In this document: piece by piece, positions 60,866 to 64,000 of the stretch | Position numbering within the stretch: the stretch's first letter is position 1 | How the letters are laid out: the number at the start of each line of letters is the position of its first letter | Assembly (NCBI GenBank): GCA_021292105.1 | Contig: CM037870.1 | Coordinates: 43,418,576 to 43,482,575, forward strand | Source: Anadara kagoshimensis | Lineage: Eukaryota; Mollusca; Bivalvia; Arcoida; Arcidae | Length of the DNA stretch: 64,000 bases | Direction of reading: 5' to 3' | Made by a program: the position numbers and the translations under genes | The notes under the pieces: generated by a model | What the model was told of the DNA's origin: nothing | Seen by the model: only the letters and a program-made list of their open reading frames with translations | Database searches by the model: none

Positions 60866-61060
60866 TACGTCCAGTAAAAAATATTTCACTTATATCAAGA
60901 CGCCACTAGCAATAGGTGAAGTTGCAAAAGTGATCTTTGAAGTGCGCTCAGGGTATTGTGAAGGGATGGTTCTTTTACATGCCTTGCCTGCCGTGACACG
61001 TGACGTCGGTTTACGGTCTTTTTCGAATGACACCGTGATTACTATTGATTCTTGTATGCA
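60866..61060 (-). mobile_element. tRNA-derived SINE, degraded tail fragment
   Basis: TTTTACGTCCAGTAAAAAAT, ATTTCACTTATATCAAGACG, GCAATAGGTGAAGTTGCAAA, CCTGCCGTGACACGTGACGT. Older than the 57-kb copy by its divergence. Confidence 0.65.
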
Positions 61061-61957
61061 TTCTATGACGTATCAGCGCTGATTTGATAATTTATTAATA
61101 TCCGTTGAGATATTTGAAGGTGATTTTGGACCTTTGTGATAATTGTTAATGTATCGATCAGCGTGGGATGGTATATCTAACTAAAGGATAATCCACAGGG
61201 AAGTTTACCGAAATACATTAATATCAGCTAAATTATCAACATCAAACATAATTATTTCCTAGGATTCTTATTGTGAATGAGTTTAAAATAACGCATAACC
61301 ATTGATATCTGAATCAAAGGAATTCTAATGTCAATGATTAATAAAATCTGTTATTCCAAGAAAAGCTATTTCGGAATCACGTTTGTCAAATTTTACATAA
61401 AGCTATTGAATCCGGAGATGCCGGTCAGTTTATTACTTCAAACGCATCCAATGTACTCGATCAAAAGAGTATACCAGTAGATTTGTCATTCATGTACTAA
61501 AACAAAAACTTTATTAACCACAGCAAATCAAAATATAAGACTTAAAAATGTCTGAATTTATCCAATGATTGTTCAAGAATGGAAAATTAAATATTTCCCG
61601 AATTTGTAAAGATATTAGTTCCAATATACTAAGTAGTTGACCGTTTAGTACTCAAGCTCATGATTACCACTACGTTCGGTCAAGGGGTCGTGGTCTGTTT
61701 TTAATCTGCGTTTACATAAATAGCACATTGCAAAAGCATTAGGTTCTAAATCTTCGCCTGTTGACATTAAAACATCCTCTAAATTGCGTGCGTTCACTAA
61801 ATGTTCACATCAGTGGTTAAAATTAATTGTAGCTTAATAAGGTCAAACCAACCCGCTTATTAAATCCCAATGTGTTCCATAAGCGTACCTTAAAACTAGC
61901 AGGAGGTGTAAATGCTATCGCTTTACTTGCTACTTCAATGTTATTCTAACTTAAATA
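61060..61957. other. AT-rich intergenic sequence
   Basis: Nothing recognised: no coding exon, RNA or clear repeat. Confidence 0.45.
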
Positions 61958-62150
61958 CTATATTTAAAACTGAAAAACAGTTTAGTGGACAATTTCTATT
62001 ATAATATTTCCAGGACGTTATTTTATCTTGTTATCGTCAAAAGTACTATATTTAAAACTGAAAAACAGTTTAGTGGATAATTTCCATTATAATATTTACA
62101 TGACATTCATTAATTTTCACAATTTTATTTTGTTATCGTCAAAAGATTTT
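61958..62150. repeat. Tandem duplication, about 86-105 bp, two units
   Basis: Both units contain ACTATATTTAAAACTGAAAA, ACAGTTTAGTGGA[CT]AATTT and TTTT[AG]T[CT]TTGTTATCGTCA. The second has an insertion around GACATTCATTAATTTTCACA. Confidence 0.88.
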
Positions 62151-62504
62151 AGCTTATTATTATGACGCATAAAAACCAGTAAAACCTTGAAAATTACAAT
62201 AAAAAGAGTTATTGTCCTATTTTCTATAAATAATTTATGTCTTTAAATAGTTTTAATTAAAAATAATGTTTTTTTCTGTATTTGGTTATACTGATATTAA
62301 TACCTTTTAAGTTTGTTTATAGTAGGAAACTCCGGGATGTTAAGATGATTATATTGATTAAATACGCAAACGAAACTAAACATTCTTTGAAACGCTTCTT
62401 GAAATACTCATATTAATTTCTTAACTAAGTATTTGTATATTCATAAATGATCCCAATTCAGTAATTATTATAATTATATGTAATTATAAACTAAACTGAT
62501 TCTT

Positions 62505-62745
62505 GGGAGCTAAATATCCCCTGCCACCAAAATTTATCGTTTTCCCTTGACCTTTCCGATATGACCTTGGTTCAAAGTCATGACACATCTTTGGACCATG
62601 AAGATTACGCATGTCAAGTTTTATGACAGTCGTCCAAAGCAGCTATGAGATATGACCTGGACACGATTTTACACGGACAGACGGACAGACAGACAGGTAG
62701 ACATACCCTTTTTAAACTAGTTTGCGAGGGGTATAATAATTGATG
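62505..62745 (+). repeat. Dispersed family D, copy 2
   Basis: Same order of motifs as 30550-30790, including GATATGACCTTGGTTCAAAG and TTTTATGACAGTCGT, plus a short (GACAGACG)n stretch at about 62678-62700. Confidence 0.75.
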
Positions 62746-62958
62746 GGCCAGATACACAGCTAGTATGATAAACACAATTGCCAACAATGCATGTATCTGG
62801 TTTATTTTGAACAGTTTGTCTCGTCTGTCACTATACAATTCTCACCAAACTGAATTCCATTTCATAGTAAGCAGTTAGACACTCCTAGCCTTGCAAGCTT
62901 AACAGTATTATAGGCGATAAAAATGAAATTATAATGTACGTCGTTAACCTTCCCTAAA

Positions 62959-63524
62959 CACTAGAAGGGGGTTTTACCGGAATAATTGCGAAAATCCGGA
63001 ATAATCAGACCAAATCCGGAATAAACCAAATTGATCCGGAATAATCAGGTAAAGTCCGGAATAAACCGGTAAAATCCGGAATAATCAGGCAAAATCCGGA
63101 ATAATCAGGCAAAATCCGGAATAATTGGACTATTTTGTTACGGTAAGTTTTCCGTAATCTAAAAATTACGGTAAGTGTCTGATTATTCCGGAAAATGTTT
63201 AAAAAATTTTTTACCGTAATAATTGGACATTTGCCGGAATAATTAGATTTTTACCGTAATAATCAGTCTTTTACCGGAATAATCAGACAAGTTACCGTAA
63301 TAATCAGACACTTGCCGGAATTTTTAGAATCCGTAAAATTTACCGTAAAAATATTCTTATTATTCCGGATTTTGACCAATTATTCCGGATTTTGTCCGAT
63401 TATTTCGGATTTAGTCTAAAAATTCCGGAATTGATCAAAACATTTCGGATTTTCGCAAAGATTACAGAAAGTGTCTTACTATTCCGGAATTTCGCAATTA
63501 TTCCGGTAAAACCCCCTTCTAGTG
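62959..63524. mobile_element. CACTAG-ended foldback element, 566 bp
   Basis: Perfect 36-bp terminal inverted repeats (CACTAGAAGGGGGTTTTACC, then GGAATAATTGCGAAA), flanked by TAAA on both sides (62955-62958; 63525-63528). The whole interior is built from CCG[GT]AATAATCAG-like units in both orientations, switching direction several times. CACTA tips and sub-terminal repeats recall En/Spm (CACTA) elements, but those give 3-bp, not 4-bp, duplications. No coding sequence. Confidence 0.88.
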
Positions 63525-63605
63525 TAAACCCATGCGATAAAAGGCTTCAGAAGCAGAAGTACCCAATAAATGGTCATATAGTGAATAACGTGTGTGGACG
63601 AATGA

Positions 63606-64000
63606 GTTGAGTTGAGTAATGGTGTTTAACGTCCCAGTCAAGAATATTTCACTTATATCGAGACGTCGCCAGCTATAGGCGAAGGTGCAGAAATTTTGCC
63701 TGTGCGTTGCGCTGATGGCATTATACAGCAGGGTTCTTTAGCTTACCAAGCCCACCGTGACCTCGTTTAATTTAAGTTCCTGTCATATACCATTTTTTGA
63801 ATTTAATCATAAAATACATTCAAAAAATGGTATATGACAATATACCATTTTTTGAATGTATTTTATGATTAAATTAAAAAAATGGTATATGACATTCCCA
63901 TCCGAAAGAACCGTGACTTTTATTTCATAATGCCGAGTGCTTGGCAAAAGAACAGTCACTACCCACTTTTATATCTTGGGTTAGACCCGGTCGGAGATCG
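63606..64000 (-). mobile_element. tRNA-derived SINE interrupted by a palindromic MITE, cut by the window end
   Basis: Matches the 57-kb SINE from its tail (GTTTAACGTCCCAGTCAAGA) through GGCATTATACAGCAGGG and CATCCGAAAGAACCGTGACT to GACCCGGTCGG at the edge. The tRNA head lies outside the window. Removing 63777-63896 and one copy of TTCC rejoins the SINE. Confidence 0.85.
63777..63896. mobile_element. Palindromic MITE, about 120 bp, inserted in a SINE
   Basis: Ends TGTCATATACCATTTTTT and AAAAAATGGTATATGACA. The two halves are near-perfect inverse copies meeting at about 63839, and each half is itself partly palindromic. TTCC flanks both sides. Essentially all stem with no loop. Confidence 0.88.

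Overview
This window looks like nuclear DNA of an animal, most likely a marine mollusc and probably a bivalve. It is AT-rich and has long spliceosomal introns, many microsatellites, tRNA-derived SINEs, small terminal-inverted-repeat (TIR) elements and two large satellite arrays. It shows no operons, no bacterial-type genes and no long conserved ORF. The taxon is an inference from repeat style and from the kind of gene found; no species can be named from the sequence alone.

One gene can be built with confidence. It lies on the minus strand from 17917 (ATG) to 2111 (stop) and has four exons: 17917-17733, 7823-7679, 3792-3622 and 2275-2111. The splice phases fit exactly (2, 0, 0), and the joined frame of 666 nt encodes 221 residues. 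The product has a proline/serine/valine-rich N-terminus followed by a complete 3CxxC-type zinc-finger domain, the fold of receptor-transporting proteins (RTP) and ZAR1-like proteins. None of the four exons would stand out as a long ORF; the protein appears only after splicing. Intron 1 (9.9 kb) is filled with minisatellites and microsatellites, including a 30-bp repeat whose units resemble tRNA-gene B boxes.

Upstream of the gene (18-64 kb) I see no second convincing gene. From 19.6 to 23.8 kb two satellites lie head to tail: about 19 copies of a 114-bp unit, then about 29 copies of a 60/74-bp unit. The two units share a core sequence and appear to descend from one ancestor. The long reading frames across them arise because 114 and 60 are multiples of three.

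From 24 to 64 kb the DNA is a mosaic of mobile-element debris: at least a dozen copies of one dispersed family, several tRNA-derived SINEs, a mariner-type MITE, and many inverted-repeat elements. The largest is a 3.4-kb element (48171-51610) with two 768-bp terminal inverted repeats and a matching 6-bp flanking duplication. Others are a 641-bp element with 70-bp arms and an internal tRNA-like sequence (54462-55102), a CACTAG-ended 566-bp element made of palindromic CCGGAATAA motifs (62959-63524), a palindromic element inserted into a SINE (63777-63896), and several long hairpins (43264-43400, 45492-45600, 55685-55807, 60127-60233). Nothing in the repeats shows a functional link to the gene; the possible links raised below are hypotheses.
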